A stretch of 64,000 nucleotides of DNA from a virus. The translations under genes and the position numbers were made by a program. Below are positions 47,968 to 57,804 of this stretch, piece after piece (position 1 is the stretch's first letter; the number at the start of each line of letters is the position of its first letter). The stretch lies in the IMG/VR virus record IMGVR_UViG_3300033183_000354, positions 88,720-152,719 of that record. One strand, 5' to 3'. The notes beneath the pieces were generated by a model, which saw only the letters and a program-made list of their open reading frames with translations, was not told the origin of the DNA and searched no databases.

Positions 47968-50900
47968 ATGACATTACAACTAAGAAGAGGTACTGACTCC
48001 GATAGATTAACGATCACCCCCTCGGCCGGTGAACCTATTTGGACGACTGATACTGAGAAATTATATGTAGGTGACGGTACTACTGCGGGCGGTGTACTTG
48101 TAACCGGAAGTGGAACAGCTGGTACTGATTCAGCTACTGTAAGTTCGATCATTTCGGCAACCGTTGACTCTGCGTATGTACAAGCAAGACAAACTGACGT
48201 TTATAGAGATTCTGCTTTTGTAACGAATATTATTGATAGTGCATATATTCAAGCGAGACAGACTGACATCTATCGTGATTCTGCCTTTGTAACAAATATT
48301 GTTGATTCTGCCTATATTCAAGCTAGACAAGCTGACGTTTATAGAGATTCTGCCTTTGTTACTTCAATTGTTAATGCAGCTTATATTCAAGCAAATCAAG
48401 CTGACATCTATCGTGATTCTGCCTTTGTAACAAATATCATCGACTCTGCTTATATTACAGCAAGAGCGTCTACTTATGATTCAGCCAATTTTACTGGTCA
48501 ATTAGCGGCTGCTAGTACTTCAGATTTAAGTGAAGGTACTAACCTTTACTATACGACTGCTCGAGCTGATTCTGATGCGAAGAATGCTATTAGTGTTACT
48601 GATGCCGGTGGTGATGGATCTTTAACTTATAACAATGGTGTCATCACTTATACTGGTCCTTCTGCATCTGAAGTAAGAGCACACTTTAGCGCAGGCACTG
48701 GTGTCACGATTAGTTCTGGTCAAATTAGTATTGGACAAGCATTAGGAACGACCGATAGTGCTGTCTTTGCTTCAGTTACTACTACAGGTAATATTATAGT
48801 CGGTGGTAATTTACAGGTGACTGGTACTACTACCACAATTAACTCTGAAACCCTTAATATTACTGACAACATGATCTATATGAATGCTGGGGAATCTTCT
48901 GGTTCATCAACAGCTTCGATTGATGTTGGTTGGGCAGCAAACGTTAACGACGATGGATCATATACCCATGTTGGTATGTTCCGTGACGCGACTGATAACA
49001 CATTTAAGGTATTTGGAGCTTATTCTCTCGAACCAGATGCTGCAGTAGAAATTAATACTGGCCATGCTTCATTTGCTCTTGCTCCATTCGCAGCGTCTAC
49101 ATTGAGCGGAAAATATCTTGGGTTTGACTCAGACTTCACAGCAAAATCTACTTCTGATCTTACCGAAGGTACTAATCTTTATTATACGACAGCAAGAGCA
49201 GATAGTGATATTACTGTAAAAGTAACGAATACATTCCTTCGCGGTCTTATCGATGATTCTTCGGTTATTATTGATGGTAATGGTTCTACTGGTGGTGTTA
49301 CAATTGCTGACGGCGGAATCACAATTAAATCTGGTACAGGTAGCGTAGCTTATACTGATTTCTACTGTGAAGCATCAAATGCACATAGAACTCGAGTTAA
49401 ATCAGCAGCGCATGCCGATTATTCCGGTAATGTTGATGTTACACTTCCAACATCAACCGGTACTCTTGCTCTTACTTCTGATATTCCAACAGCTGTAAGT
49501 TCTTTAACAAATGATGCTAACTATCTCGATAGCACATATGCTCAAGCTCTTATTGACTCTGCTTATATTCAAGCAAGACAGACTTCAGGTGGTGGAACTA
49601 CTCAGCAGACATTTAAAACTATTTCAGTTTCAGGTCAATCTGATGTGGTTGCTGATGATTCGGCCGATACACTTACATTAGTTGCTGGGTCAAATATTAC
49701 TATTACAACTAACGCAGCTACTGATACTATTACAATTGCGTCAACTGGCGGTGGGGGTGGATCTGCAGATTCTGCTACGATCATTGCTATTGTTGATTCT
49801 GCCTATGTACAAGCAAGACAAACTAGTGTATCATCATCTTCTATTACCGCTACGGTAAGCAACTACACTTATACGGCCGATTCAGGCCAAACAGCATTTA
49901 GTGGTGTTGATGACTTTACAAATACGCTATCTTATACGGCTGGTACTGGTACTCAAGTATTCTTGAATGGTCTTCTCCTAGTTGATAGTGATGACTATAC
50001 TGCTACGAATGGTTCATCTATTACGTTAACAACAGCTGCTGATAGTGGAGATACTTTATCGATCGTTGCATGGAACACTACTCCTCAAGTTAATGTTGCG
50101 GCAGCGACTACTATTACTCAATATAACTATGAAGCTGATTCAGCTCAAACCACATTCGGTGGTTCTGATATTGATGGTCAGACTTTATCCTATACTGCAG
50201 GTGAGTTACAAGTATTCTTAAACGGTATCTTACTCGTAGATAGCAATGATTATACTGCTACAAATGGCTCAAATGTAGTCTTACAAAGTGGCGCTGATTC
50301 TGGCGATATGATTTCGGTCATCTCTTATGTAACAGCTACTTCGAATCTTAATTCAACAATTGAAAGCATTGTCGATTCTGCTTATGTACAGGCAAGACAA
50401 ACTGCCGGAGGCGGTGGCACAGTCGACTCAGCAGCCGTTATTGCAATTGTTAATACAATTGATCCTACAATCAATAACTATTATTATACAGCAACTGCTT
50501 CACAAACTGCTTTTACTGGTGCTGATAATGCTGGTAATACTTTAAGCTATACAACTGATAAGCTTCAAGTTTATCTAAACGGTATTTTATTAATTGATAG
50601 TGACGATTATACTCAAACTAATAGTAGCACTGTAACTCTTACTTCAGCTGCTTCAAGCGGCGATACAGTTACAGTAGTTAGCTACAAGACAGGTAGTGCC
50701 GCAGTAAATGACGCGATCGCCGCCGTGGTCGATTCGGCTTATGTTACTGCTCGAGCAGGTGGTGCACATAGTTGGACCGAAAAGACAACTAATTATACTG
50801 CTGTAGCTAATGATAGATTATTTGTTGATGCTTCAAGCGGTGCAATTACAGTAACGCTTCCTGCTACCCCTTCAATGGGTGATGAAATAAGAATCATCGA

Positions 50901-51057
50901 TGCATATGGTGTAGCAGCAACAAATAATATTACTATCTCAAGAAATAGTAAGAAAATTAATGCTGTTGATTCTGACTTTGTTCTTGATGTTAACAGAGCA
51001 GCTATTGGCTTAGTATATTATAATGATTCAAACGGATGGCTATTAATAGAGAGATAA
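47968..51057 (+). CDS. Large tail fibre with two kinds of internal repeat
   Basis: 1029 residues. N-terminal attachment motif (LQLRRGTDSDRLTITPSAGE, PIWTTDTEKLYVGDG). Residues 67-158 are four 23-residue repeats (DSAYIQARQTDVYRDSAFVT). Then LNITDNMIYMNAGESSGS and a mid part like the 946-residue fibre. Residues about 630-910 hold three copies of a 70-90 residue beta unit with QVFLNGILLVDSNDYTATNG. The C-terminus has AVANDRLFVDASSGAITVTL and a final NDSNGWLLIER, like a collar or knob. A trimeric fibre is likely. Confidence 0.8.
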   Translation: MTLQLRRGTDSDRLTITPSAGEPIWTTDTEKLYVGDGTTAGGVLVTGSGTAGTDSATVSSIISATVDSAYVQARQTDVYRDSAFVTNIIDSAYIQARQTDIYRDSAFVTNIVDSAYIQARQADVYRDSAFVTSIVNAAYIQANQADIYRDSAFVTNIIDSAYITARASTYDSANFTGQLAAASTSDLSEGTNLYYTTARADSDAKNAISVTDAGGDGSLTYNNGVITYTGPSASEVRAHFSAGTGVTISSGQISIGQALGTTDSAVFASVTTTGNIIVGGNLQVTGTTTTINSETLNITDNMIYMNAGESSGSSTASIDVGWAANVNDDGSYTHVGMFRDATDNTFKVFGAYSLEPDAAVEINTGHASFALAPFAASTLSGKYLGFDSDFTAKSTSDLTEGTNLYYTTARADSDITVKVTNTFLRGLIDDSSVIIDGNGSTGGVTIADGGITIKSGTGSVAYTDFYCEASNAHRTRVKSAAHADYSGNVDVTLPTSTGTLALTSDIPTAVSSLTNDANYLDSTYAQALIDSAYIQARQTSGGGTTQQTFKTISVSGQSDVVADDSADTLTLVAGSNITITTNAATDTITIASTGGGGGSADSATIIAIVDSAYVQARQTSVSSSSITATVSNYTYTADSGQTAFSGVDDFTNTLSYTAGTGTQVFLNGLLLVDSDDYTATNGSSITLTTAADSGDTLSIVAWNTTPQVNVAAATTITQYNYEADSAQTTFGGSDIDGQTLSYTAGELQVFLNGILLVDSNDYTATNGSNVVLQSGADSGDMISVISYVTATSNLNSTIESIVDSAYVQARQTAGGGGTVDSAAVIAIVNTIDPTINNYYYTATASQTAFTGADNAGNTLSYTTDKLQVYLNGILLIDSDDYTQTNSSTVTLTSAASSGDTVTVVSYKTGSAAVNDAIAAVVDSAYVTARAGGAHSWTEKTTNYTAVANDRLFVDASSGAITVTLPATPSMGDEIRIIDAYGVAATNNITISRNSKKINAVDSDFVLDVNRAAIGLVYYNDSNGWLLIER
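48166..48441 (+). repeat. Four tandem 69-base coding repeats
   Basis: Four in-frame copies of a 23-residue unit beginning D-S-A-Y-(V/I)-Q-A-R-Q. DNA copies are similar but not identical and encode protein, so this is a fibre shaft repeat, not a CRISPR. Related single D-S-A-Y units recur further on in the same gene. Confidence 0.8.
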
Positions 51058-51058
51058 T

Positions 51059-52018
51059 ATGGGAACTTATTCGTCGGCTCTTCGAGCCACTGCAAACGCA
51101 GCAGATATTACAGGTGCGACTGATACGTATGCAACACCAAGTCTTTTACCTCTTTCTGGAGTAACGGCCGGTTCACAGGCATATGTGTCCTCTACTAATC
51201 GATTGTATATCTTTACCGGTACTGGTTGGTATAGCATTGCTCTTGTCAATAATAATCCAGTTATTTCAAGTATTTTAACTTCTAACGATAGTTCAAGTCC
51301 TATTGCTCTTAAGACATCTGGCAATAATACGATCGTAACGGTTAATGCAGTTGATTCTGAAGGAATACCTCTTACTTATTCATATGTAACAGATAGCGGG
51401 TTTGATGGTCTTGCTACGATTAGTGCTCAAGATTCGAGTGTATTTACGATTACTCCATTTAGCTCAGACTCTGCTACAACTACTTCAGGCATCGTGACAT
51501 TTAAGGCAAGTGATGGAATAAATGTTACAACTACTAATACTACATTTACGCTTTCATTCCTCACTCTTATTGATGCTGATATGGTTCAAGGTTCTTGGGG
51601 TAAGCAAAGTTATGCAGCACACTCGTTTAGCGGTACTGAAGTATATGTTACTCATAGTCAAAACTTTAATACTAATTCACATCGCGAATTTACTGGTCTT
51701 ACTATCGGGCAAACATATCAACTCGATTATGAACATAAGTCTGCTACGAGTGGTGGTACCGAAACATTCTATATAACAGATACTCTGTATACTACTACTA
51801 GTTTGTCTAGTCTTAATGTTACTCAATTAGCTGGTACTACTTGGAGTGAATCAAATACTATTTCAAATGGCGCTAGTTATGCTGAATCTACGTCTTATGT
51901 GTCATTTAGCTTCCGATTTGAAGCATCTGCGACAACTATGTATGCTGTCTTTGCACCAGATTATCCGGATCAAAATGCGTATTACGTAAGAAATCTTAAA
52001 CTATATAAAGTAGGTTGA
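51059..52018 (+). CDS. Adhesin paralogue 1: unique C-terminal head
   Basis: 319 residues, first of seven related genes. Residues 1-65 carry the shared module LPLSGVTAGSQAYVSSTNRL, FTGTGWYSI; residues about 85-165 a cadherin/Ig-like domain (PLTYSYVTDSGFDGLATISA, FTITPFSSDSATTTSG, VTFKASDG). The C-terminal about 145 residues (HREFTGLTIGQTYQLDYEHK, YYVRNLKLYKVG) form a beta-jelly-roll-like head not found in the other copies. Only one base lies between this gene and the preceding fibre. Probably a receptor-binding tip. Confidence 0.7.
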   Translation: MGTYSSALRATANAADITGATDTYATPSLLPLSGVTAGSQAYVSSTNRLYIFTGTGWYSIALVNNNPVISSILTSNDSSSPIALKTSGNNTIVTVNAVDSEGIPLTYSYVTDSGFDGLATISAQDSSVFTITPFSSDSATTTSGIVTFKASDGINVTTTNTTFTLSFLTLIDADMVQGSWGKQSYAAHSFSGTEVYVTHSQNFNTNSHREFTGLTIGQTYQLDYEHKSATSGGTETFYITDTLYTTTSLSSLNVTQLAGTTWSESNTISNGASYAESTSYVSFSFRFEASATTMYAVFAPDYPDQNAYYVRNLKLYKVG

Positions 52019-52026
52019 TGTCATAA

Positions 52027-55000
52027 ATGGCAAACTATTCTTCTATATTAAGGTCTGATGCTACGTCGATATCAGGGTTTACTTCACAGGTCAATGTTTA
52101 TTCTACTATCAATGATTTACCTTTAAGTGGAGTTGCAACTGGTTTAAGGGCATATGTTACTGGCAATAATCGTTATTATTTTTATAACGGTACAGGCTGG
52201 TCAAGTATCGGTATTGCAAATACTTCTCCATCTTTGACAGATTCAGGAACACCTGAATCTACATATGCACTTGCAATCGATGGCTCTACACCTACGATTA
52301 TTACTATTATTGCGACAGATCCAGAAGAACTTCCTATTACATATTCTGTTGTCGCAGATTCTGACTTTAGTGGATTAGCATCTGTTTCTCAAGATTCAAA
52401 TGTATTTACAATTACACCATTTAGTTCTGACTCTGCTACGACTACTTCTGGTACTCTTACCTTTAAGGCAAGTGACGGCGTTAATATCGCGACTGCATCA
52501 TCAACGTTTACTCTTACGTTTGAGATTGCTAATTCGAATTATACAACACTTCTAGCAAAAGCAAGTGGAAATTCTGGTACAAATACTTCTGTTACTGATT
52601 CTTCTTCAAATGCTCATACGATGACAGTTAGCGGTGACGTTAGGACTACTTCATTTAGTCCTTATAGAAGTGGTGGATATAGCTACTATCTTAATGGATC
52701 GTCATATGTACGTCCTACTAATAAGCATTCTGTAACTACAGGTAATTGGACGATGGAATTTTGGGCATATATGCCTGATCTTAATACTTCAAATACTTAT
52801 GCAATTGCTGAATTTCAAGTAAATAATAGTTCTGCGTTTGAAGTTTTGATGCCAAACTTGGATGGTTTAGCGCTTAAAGCCACTTCAGTTGGTACTACCT
52901 TTGACTCTAGGACTTCAGGCGGTAATCCTACTGCATATCCACCTGTAAGAGAATGGTTCCATATAGCTATAACTTATAATGGTAGTTATGTTAAATTATA
53001 TTTAAATGGTGCTGAATTATTATCAGTGGCTAACTCATCACTAGATGTTACTAATACACATTTAAATGTTGGAGCATGTTTAAGAGGTACTGACTTCTAC
53101 TTTACAGGCTATATCTCAGACTTTAGATTGGTAAAAGATGTAGTATATAATGGCAATTTTATTCCACCAACCGAACGTTTAACTACGATCACAAATACTG
53201 ATCGTTTATTAGCTAGTTTACCATATTTAGGTGACGCGTCTGATAGTACTGAACCTTTGATAGCTTCAGGAAGCCCAACTATTGAGGCATTTGCTCCATA
53301 TAATTATTCGCCTTATAGTGCTTCTTCTCATGGCGGGTCTGTATACTTTGATGGCAGCGGTGATTATTTAACTGTAACATATAATTCTAATCTCGACTTA
53401 ACTCAAGCTTCAACTCATACTATTGAAGCGTGGGTATATCTTACATCTACTCCAAGTGCTAACACATCAATTATTACTACAAGACCAAGTTCAGGTCCAT
53501 ATGGCTACGACGTTAGAGTTAATACTAGTCGTCAAATTCAATATTATCATACTGGTGCTGGTTCAGTTACTGGCAGTGTTGCGATGGTATTAAACACGTG
53601 GAATCATGTTGCTGTAGTATTAACAGGTGGAACTGCTTATATTTACATTAATGGAATACTCGACACTTCTGGATCTTTTTCTTCTGGATTTGCTACTACT
53701 CAATCGCCATATATTGGAAGAAGTGGTACTTCTGTAGCTTATTTGCCTGGATATATCGCAGATCTAAGAGTCGTAAATGGTACGGCTGTATATACGGCTG
53801 CATTTACTCCACCAACTTCTCCATTAACAGCTATAACTAATACTGCACTCTTAATGAGCGGTCAAGATGCTAAAGTATATGATGCATCACAAACTGTTGG
53901 TGCATTAACACTAGCTGGTAATGCAACATCATCAACTACGCAAACAAAATATGCTTCATCTTCTGTTGCTCTTGATGGCACTGGAGATTATATTTCTGTT
54001 GATAAAACTATTGGTCATTTTGGAACGAGTAATTTTACAATTGAAGGATGGTGGTATTTTAATACTGTATCTGCTGGTTATCAACCAATTATAACACTAG
54101 GACAAGATGCGGATCAAAGAGGATGGGGTCTTATCACTGAAACAGATAATGAACTAGCATTTTATATGAGCAACGGATCAGCGTGGTCTTATAATATTGC
54201 ATCAACAACAGTACCTAATTTAAATGCGTGGAATCATATTGCTGTTACACGTAGTGGCGGTACTTTAACGCTATTTTTGAATGGTACATCAATAGGCACT
54301 GCTAGTATAGGAGCTAATAGTACTCACACTACAACTTCTGGAGCTCTATATATTGGTCACTACCCATTTTTCCCTGGAGGTGCTCGTTCTTTTAATGGTT
54401 ACATAGAAGATGTTAGAATTACAAAGAGTCTTTCACGTTATCCATTTATTCCAACAAAAGAGACACTTACAGCAGTTTCAGGAACATCAATACTAACTGC
54501 ACATACATCAAGTTTAACTGATGGATCAAGTAATAGTCATACCATTACTACTAATGGATCAATGGCTTCTCCTACTTCATTTGCTCCTTCTAGTGGAATG
54601 TATTCTCAATATTTTGATGGATCAGATGATTATATTACAACTTCTTCTGATACATCATTTGGTCTTGGCACAGCTGACTTTACTTTTGAGTGCTGGTATT
54701 ATTGGCCTTCTGGTTCTACATATGCTTGGCTTATGGATATGCGAGATGTTGGTACGAGCTATATTCAAACTAAACCTGCATTATATTCAACTACTAGTAA
54801 TTTAATATATTATGTTGATGGTGGGGATTTCATTTCCGCTCCTGTATTACCTACAAATAAATGGGTACATGTAGCTTTAGTAAGAGCAAGTAGCGTAACA
54901 AGAATATTTGTAGATGGATCGATAGTCGCTTCAGGAAATGATACAAAAGATTATGGATCAAGTGCATCATTTAAATTTGGTAGAAATGAAAATACTTATT

Positions 55001-55095
55001 ATGGTACAGGGTATGCTTCTAATATAAGACTGGTTAAAGGAACTGCTCTCTATTCAGAAGACTTTACGCCTCCTACTAGTCAATTGAATGGATAA
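52027..55095 (+). CDS. Adhesin paralogue 2: four LamG-type domains
   Basis: 1022 residues. Shared N-terminal module (INDLPLSGVATGLRAYVTGN) and Ig-like domain (to about residue 172), then four LamG/concanavalin-like domains of about 170-200 residues, each with the pattern YFDGSGDYLT ... IEAWVYL ... WNHVAVV ... YINGILDTSG ... IADLRVV. LamG domains bind sugars, so it may recognise a host surface glycan. It is closely similar to the 57805 protein, with a 31-base identical DNA stretch. Confidence 0.8.
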   Translation: MANYSSILRSDATSISGFTSQVNVYSTINDLPLSGVATGLRAYVTGNNRYYFYNGTGWSSIGIANTSPSLTDSGTPESTYALAIDGSTPTIITIIATDPEELPITYSVVADSDFSGLASVSQDSNVFTITPFSSDSATTTSGTLTFKASDGVNIATASSTFTLTFEIANSNYTTLLAKASGNSGTNTSVTDSSSNAHTMTVSGDVRTTSFSPYRSGGYSYYLNGSSYVRPTNKHSVTTGNWTMEFWAYMPDLNTSNTYAIAEFQVNNSSAFEVLMPNLDGLALKATSVGTTFDSRTSGGNPTAYPPVREWFHIAITYNGSYVKLYLNGAELLSVANSSLDVTNTHLNVGACLRGTDFYFTGYISDFRLVKDVVYNGNFIPPTERLTTITNTDRLLASLPYLGDASDSTEPLIASGSPTIEAFAPYNYSPYSASSHGGSVYFDGSGDYLTVTYNSNLDLTQASTHTIEAWVYLTSTPSANTSIITTRPSSGPYGYDVRVNTSRQIQYYHTGAGSVTGSVAMVLNTWNHVAVVLTGGTAYIYINGILDTSGSFSSGFATTQSPYIGRSGTSVAYLPGYIADLRVVNGTAVYTAAFTPPTSPLTAITNTALLMSGQDAKVYDASQTVGALTLAGNATSSTTQTKYASSSVALDGTGDYISVDKTIGHFGTSNFTIEGWWYFNTVSAGYQPIITLGQDADQRGWGLITETDNELAFYMSNGSAWSYNIASTTVPNLNAWNHIAVTRSGGTLTLFLNGTSIGTASIGANSTHTTTSGALYIGHYPFFPGGARSFNGYIEDVRITKSLSRYPFIPTKETLTAVSGTSILTAHTSSLTDGSSNSHTITTNGSMASPTSFAPSSGMYSQYFDGSDDYITTSSDTSFGLGTADFTFECWYYWPSGSTYAWLMDMRDVGTSYIQTKPALYSTTSNLIYYVDGGDFISAPVLPTNKWVHVALVRASSVTRIFVDGSIVASGNDTKDYGSSASFKFGRNENTYYGTGYASNIRLVKGTALYSEDFTPPTSQLNG

Positions 55096-55098
55096 ATA
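55091..55098 (+). promoter_or_regulatory. Variant late promoter
   Basis: GATAAATA, one mismatch, at the stop of paralogue 2; followed by GGTCAAAGG, which resembles GGTTAAAGG after the exact element at 47939. The next ATG lies 17 bases downstream. Confidence 0.35.
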
Positions 55099-55114
55099 GG
55101 TCAAAGGTGTAAGT

Positions 55115-56509
55115 ATGGTCTCGAGAGCAAGAACATTATCTGATAGAGTTGCTAAAGCGTATGCGGCCGGTAAATTAAATACTGACGGCACAATTACTGG
55201 TGCAGCTGTTACGACTTATAGTACTTATGCTAGTGTCTCAAATACTGGTAATTCAGTAGGAGACATTGCTATTGTTAATTCAACTAAAAGCATGTATGTT
55301 TGGGATAGTGATGGTTGGAGAACTATTACTACCTATAACTTTACTCCTATTATTGATGATAGCTCTTATAATAGTAGTTATACCCTTGATTCAGGTGGAA
55401 ACCCAACTATTCTTAGCTTGACTGCTACTGATTCAGATGGCGCAATTCAAAATATTTCTTGGTCATATACTGCTTCTGATTCTGCTTCTACATTTGTAAC
55501 TATTTCTCAAGATTCGAGTGTATTTACAATTACTACGAAAAATGATTCAGATATTCAAGCGATATATCCAGATGGTGGTGATTTTACTATTACCTTTACT
55601 GCGACTGATAGTGTATCATCTGATACTGCTACTGTAACCTTTACTCGAACATATTATCCAACTCTTGAGATTTATATGTGGGGTGGTGGTGCTTCGGCTG
55701 GTTATCAAAATTACACTTCTCCTTATACAGGAAAGGCTGGTAATGGTGGTGGTGGCGGTGCTGTCTATGGAGAAATTAACCCAGGATCATATATTGGTAG
55801 TACATTTAAAATTGAAAATAATAGAGGAGCTGGACCAACAGATACTGGTATAGCCGGAAATAATGGTTATGGAGGAGGATGTTCAGCCCTTTGGACTCAA
55901 AATAGTAATAGTGACCTCAATTATCTAGCACTTGTTGCCGGAGGTGGAGGTGGCGGTGGTGGTAATAAATCAGGTGGTGGAGATTATTCTTCAGGAAGAG
56001 CAGGCGGGCCAGGAGGAGGAAATTCTGGCACAACCGGCAATGGATCTTATCCTGGAGGAGGAGGTACTCAATCTGCCGGTGGCGCGAGTGGCGGGTCTGG
56101 TGGTAGTGCCGGTAGTCAATTTCAAGGTGGATCTGGTTATTATCCTTCTATTAATTTTGGAGAAAATAGTGGCGGCGGTGGCGGTGGATATTATGGCGGC
56201 GGTGGCGGCGGTTCTGACGGTGGTAATAATACTGGCGGCGGAGGCGGAGGATCGAGCTATATCAATACGAGTATAGTGTCGAATGGTGTAACATACTCTG
56301 GTTCAGGTGCATATCCAGGAAATTCTTCATCATCTTATAGGGGTGGTGCTGGCAATGGGGTAGTTTCTGGTGTTCAAGGTAGATCTAATTCGCGAGTAGT
56401 AATTAGATATCAAGGTTCACAGATTGCTACAGGTGGTACCATTACGACATCAGGTGGTTATACTCAACATGTATTTACCGGTAATGATACATTTACGCTT
56501 ACAGGATAA
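55115..56509 (+). CDS. Adhesin paralogue 3: glycine-rich head
   Basis: 464 residues. N-terminus SRARTLSDRVAKAYAAGKLN; then the shared module in a more distant form, and an Ig-like domain (ISWSYTASDSASTFVTISQD). From about residue 187 the chain is a glycine-rich domain (EIYMWGGGASAG, VAGGGGGGGGNKSGGGDYSS, YYGGGGGGSDGGNN) ending in SRVVIRYQG and TQHVFTGNDTFTLTG. Gly-rich sheets of this sort make the receptor-binding tips of T-even gp38 adhesins (polyglycine II). A different head on the same stem is likely. Confidence 0.75.
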   Translation: MVSRARTLSDRVAKAYAAGKLNTDGTITGAAVTTYSTYASVSNTGNSVGDIAIVNSTKSMYVWDSDGWRTITTYNFTPIIDDSSYNSSYTLDSGGNPTILSLTATDSDGAIQNISWSYTASDSASTFVTISQDSSVFTITTKNDSDIQAIYPDGGDFTITFTATDSVSSDTATVTFTRTYYPTLEIYMWGGGASAGYQNYTSPYTGKAGNGGGGGAVYGEINPGSYIGSTFKIENNRGAGPTDTGIAGNNGYGGGCSALWTQNSNSDLNYLALVAGGGGGGGGNKSGGGDYSSGRAGGPGGGNSGTTGNGSYPGGGGTQSAGGASGGSGGSAGSQFQGGSGYYPSINFGENSGGGGGGYYGGGGGGSDGGNNTGGGGGGSSYINTSIVSNGVTYSGSGAYPGNSSSSYRGGAGNGVVSGVQGRSNSRVVIRYQGSQIATGGTITTSGGYTQHVFTGNDTFTLTG

Positions 56510-56512
56510 AAG

Positions 56513-57802
56513 ATGGCAAAGTCGAGAAATAGAGATATAGCTTCTACGTTTGGAGGTGCTGTTGCTAATAATAAATTATCAGCCTCTGGTGTATTTAATT
56601 CAGCCACAGTAAATCATTATGATTCAATTGGTGGATTGCCTTTATCTTCGGTTGATTCAGGAAGCTTGGCTTTTGTTGTACCTACTGATAAGTTTTATGT
56701 TTTTACTAATAGTGGATGGTATAATATAACTTTATCCAATAATACTCCATATTTTATTGTTGGACCTGATTCTGCATATACAATCGATAGTGCAACTGGA
56801 GCAACTATATCATTGAGTGCAGGCGATTCAGATTTTAATAATTTAGATAATATTATAACATATTCTGTGACACTGGATTCTAATTTTAGTCGAATGGCTA
56901 CTATTACTCAAGATTCAAGTGTATTCACGATTAGTCCTAAAAGTGCCACAGTTGCAGATTCTGCAGTAGTAGCAGCTGGCGCAGGTAATACGTCGACGAT
57001 TACATTTACAGCATCTGATGGTATTACTTCGGCAAGTCAAAATTCAGTTATTACTTATACTGGAATAGGTCAACCTGCTCGAAACTTTGTTACAGATTCT
57101 ATTGTTGCTTTTTATGACGCGCAAGACACTTCGAGTTATTCTGGTTCAGGCAGTACATGGACAAATATTTCTGGTCAAAGTGGTGATCTTACGATATATA
57201 ATAGTCCAACTTGGAATAGTAATGGCTACTTTACTTTTAATGGTTCAACTCAATATATGAGAAATACAAATCTATTTAATATGGGTATGGGTGAAACCTT
57301 TACTGTTGAAGGATTTGTTTTTATTCCATCTTCACCATCTTATTTTAAAGTATTTAGTAATGACAGAGTAGCTTATCAGGGTTCAGAAGGATGGATAGAT
57401 GTTGAAGCCACAACAGGAAAAATTAGATATGGGGTTGATTCGAGAGTTGGTTCACCTTATAGTTATTTTATGTCAAGTGGAACATCTAATATTAATCTGA
57501 ATGGATGGAATTATTTCTCTATGACAGGTAATATTGGTACTACATCAATGTCAGGTAGACTTTTAATTAATGGTGAAATTGAAAATCTTTCTGCTTCTTT
57601 AACTTGGTCAGGTTTTACTGATCAAAACTATACTCAATTTAGTGTTGGTAGACATTATAATCATGTTTACAGTGATAATTATTTTAATAGTTCTATCTCA
57701 ATGATTAGATTATATAATGATCAACTTACTCAAGCAGAGCAAGAGCAAAACTTTGAAGACTTTTTAAACTTCAATAGCATATCATTTACATATACGAGTT
57801 AA
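56513..57802 (+). CDS. Adhesin paralogue 4: one LamG-type domain
   Basis: 429 residues. N-terminus KSRNRDIASTFGGAVANNKL, shared module (IGGLPLSSVDSGSLAFVVPT) and Ig-like domain (DNIITYSVTLDSNFSRMATI). A LamG-like C-terminal domain from about residue 195: IVAFYDAQDTSSYSGSGSTW, YFTFNGSTQYMRNT, FTVEGFVFIP, GWNYFSMTGNIG, ISMIRLYNDQLTQAEQEQNF. The TQAEQEQNF end is common in phage LamG heads. Three bases after the previous gene. Confidence 0.75.
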   Translation: MAKSRNRDIASTFGGAVANNKLSASGVFNSATVNHYDSIGGLPLSSVDSGSLAFVVPTDKFYVFTNSGWYNITLSNNTPYFIVGPDSAYTIDSATGATISLSAGDSDFNNLDNIITYSVTLDSNFSRMATITQDSSVFTISPKSATVADSAVVAAGAGNTSTITFTASDGITSASQNSVITYTGIGQPARNFVTDSIVAFYDAQDTSSYSGSGSTWTNISGQSGDLTIYNSPTWNSNGYFTFNGSTQYMRNTNLFNMGMGETFTVEGFVFIPSSPSYFKVFSNDRVAYQGSEGWIDVEATTGKIRYGVDSRVGSPYSYFMSSGTSNINLNGWNYFSMTGNIGTTSMSGRLLINGEIENLSASLTWSGFTDQNYTQFSVGRHYNHVYSDNYFNSSISMIRLYNDQLTQAEQEQNFEDFLNFNSISFTYTS

Positions 57803-57804
57803 CG

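Noticed and set aside
48166-48441. CRISPR-like tandem repeat
   Set aside because: Repeats are in frame, without unique spacers, and encode a regular fibre unit.
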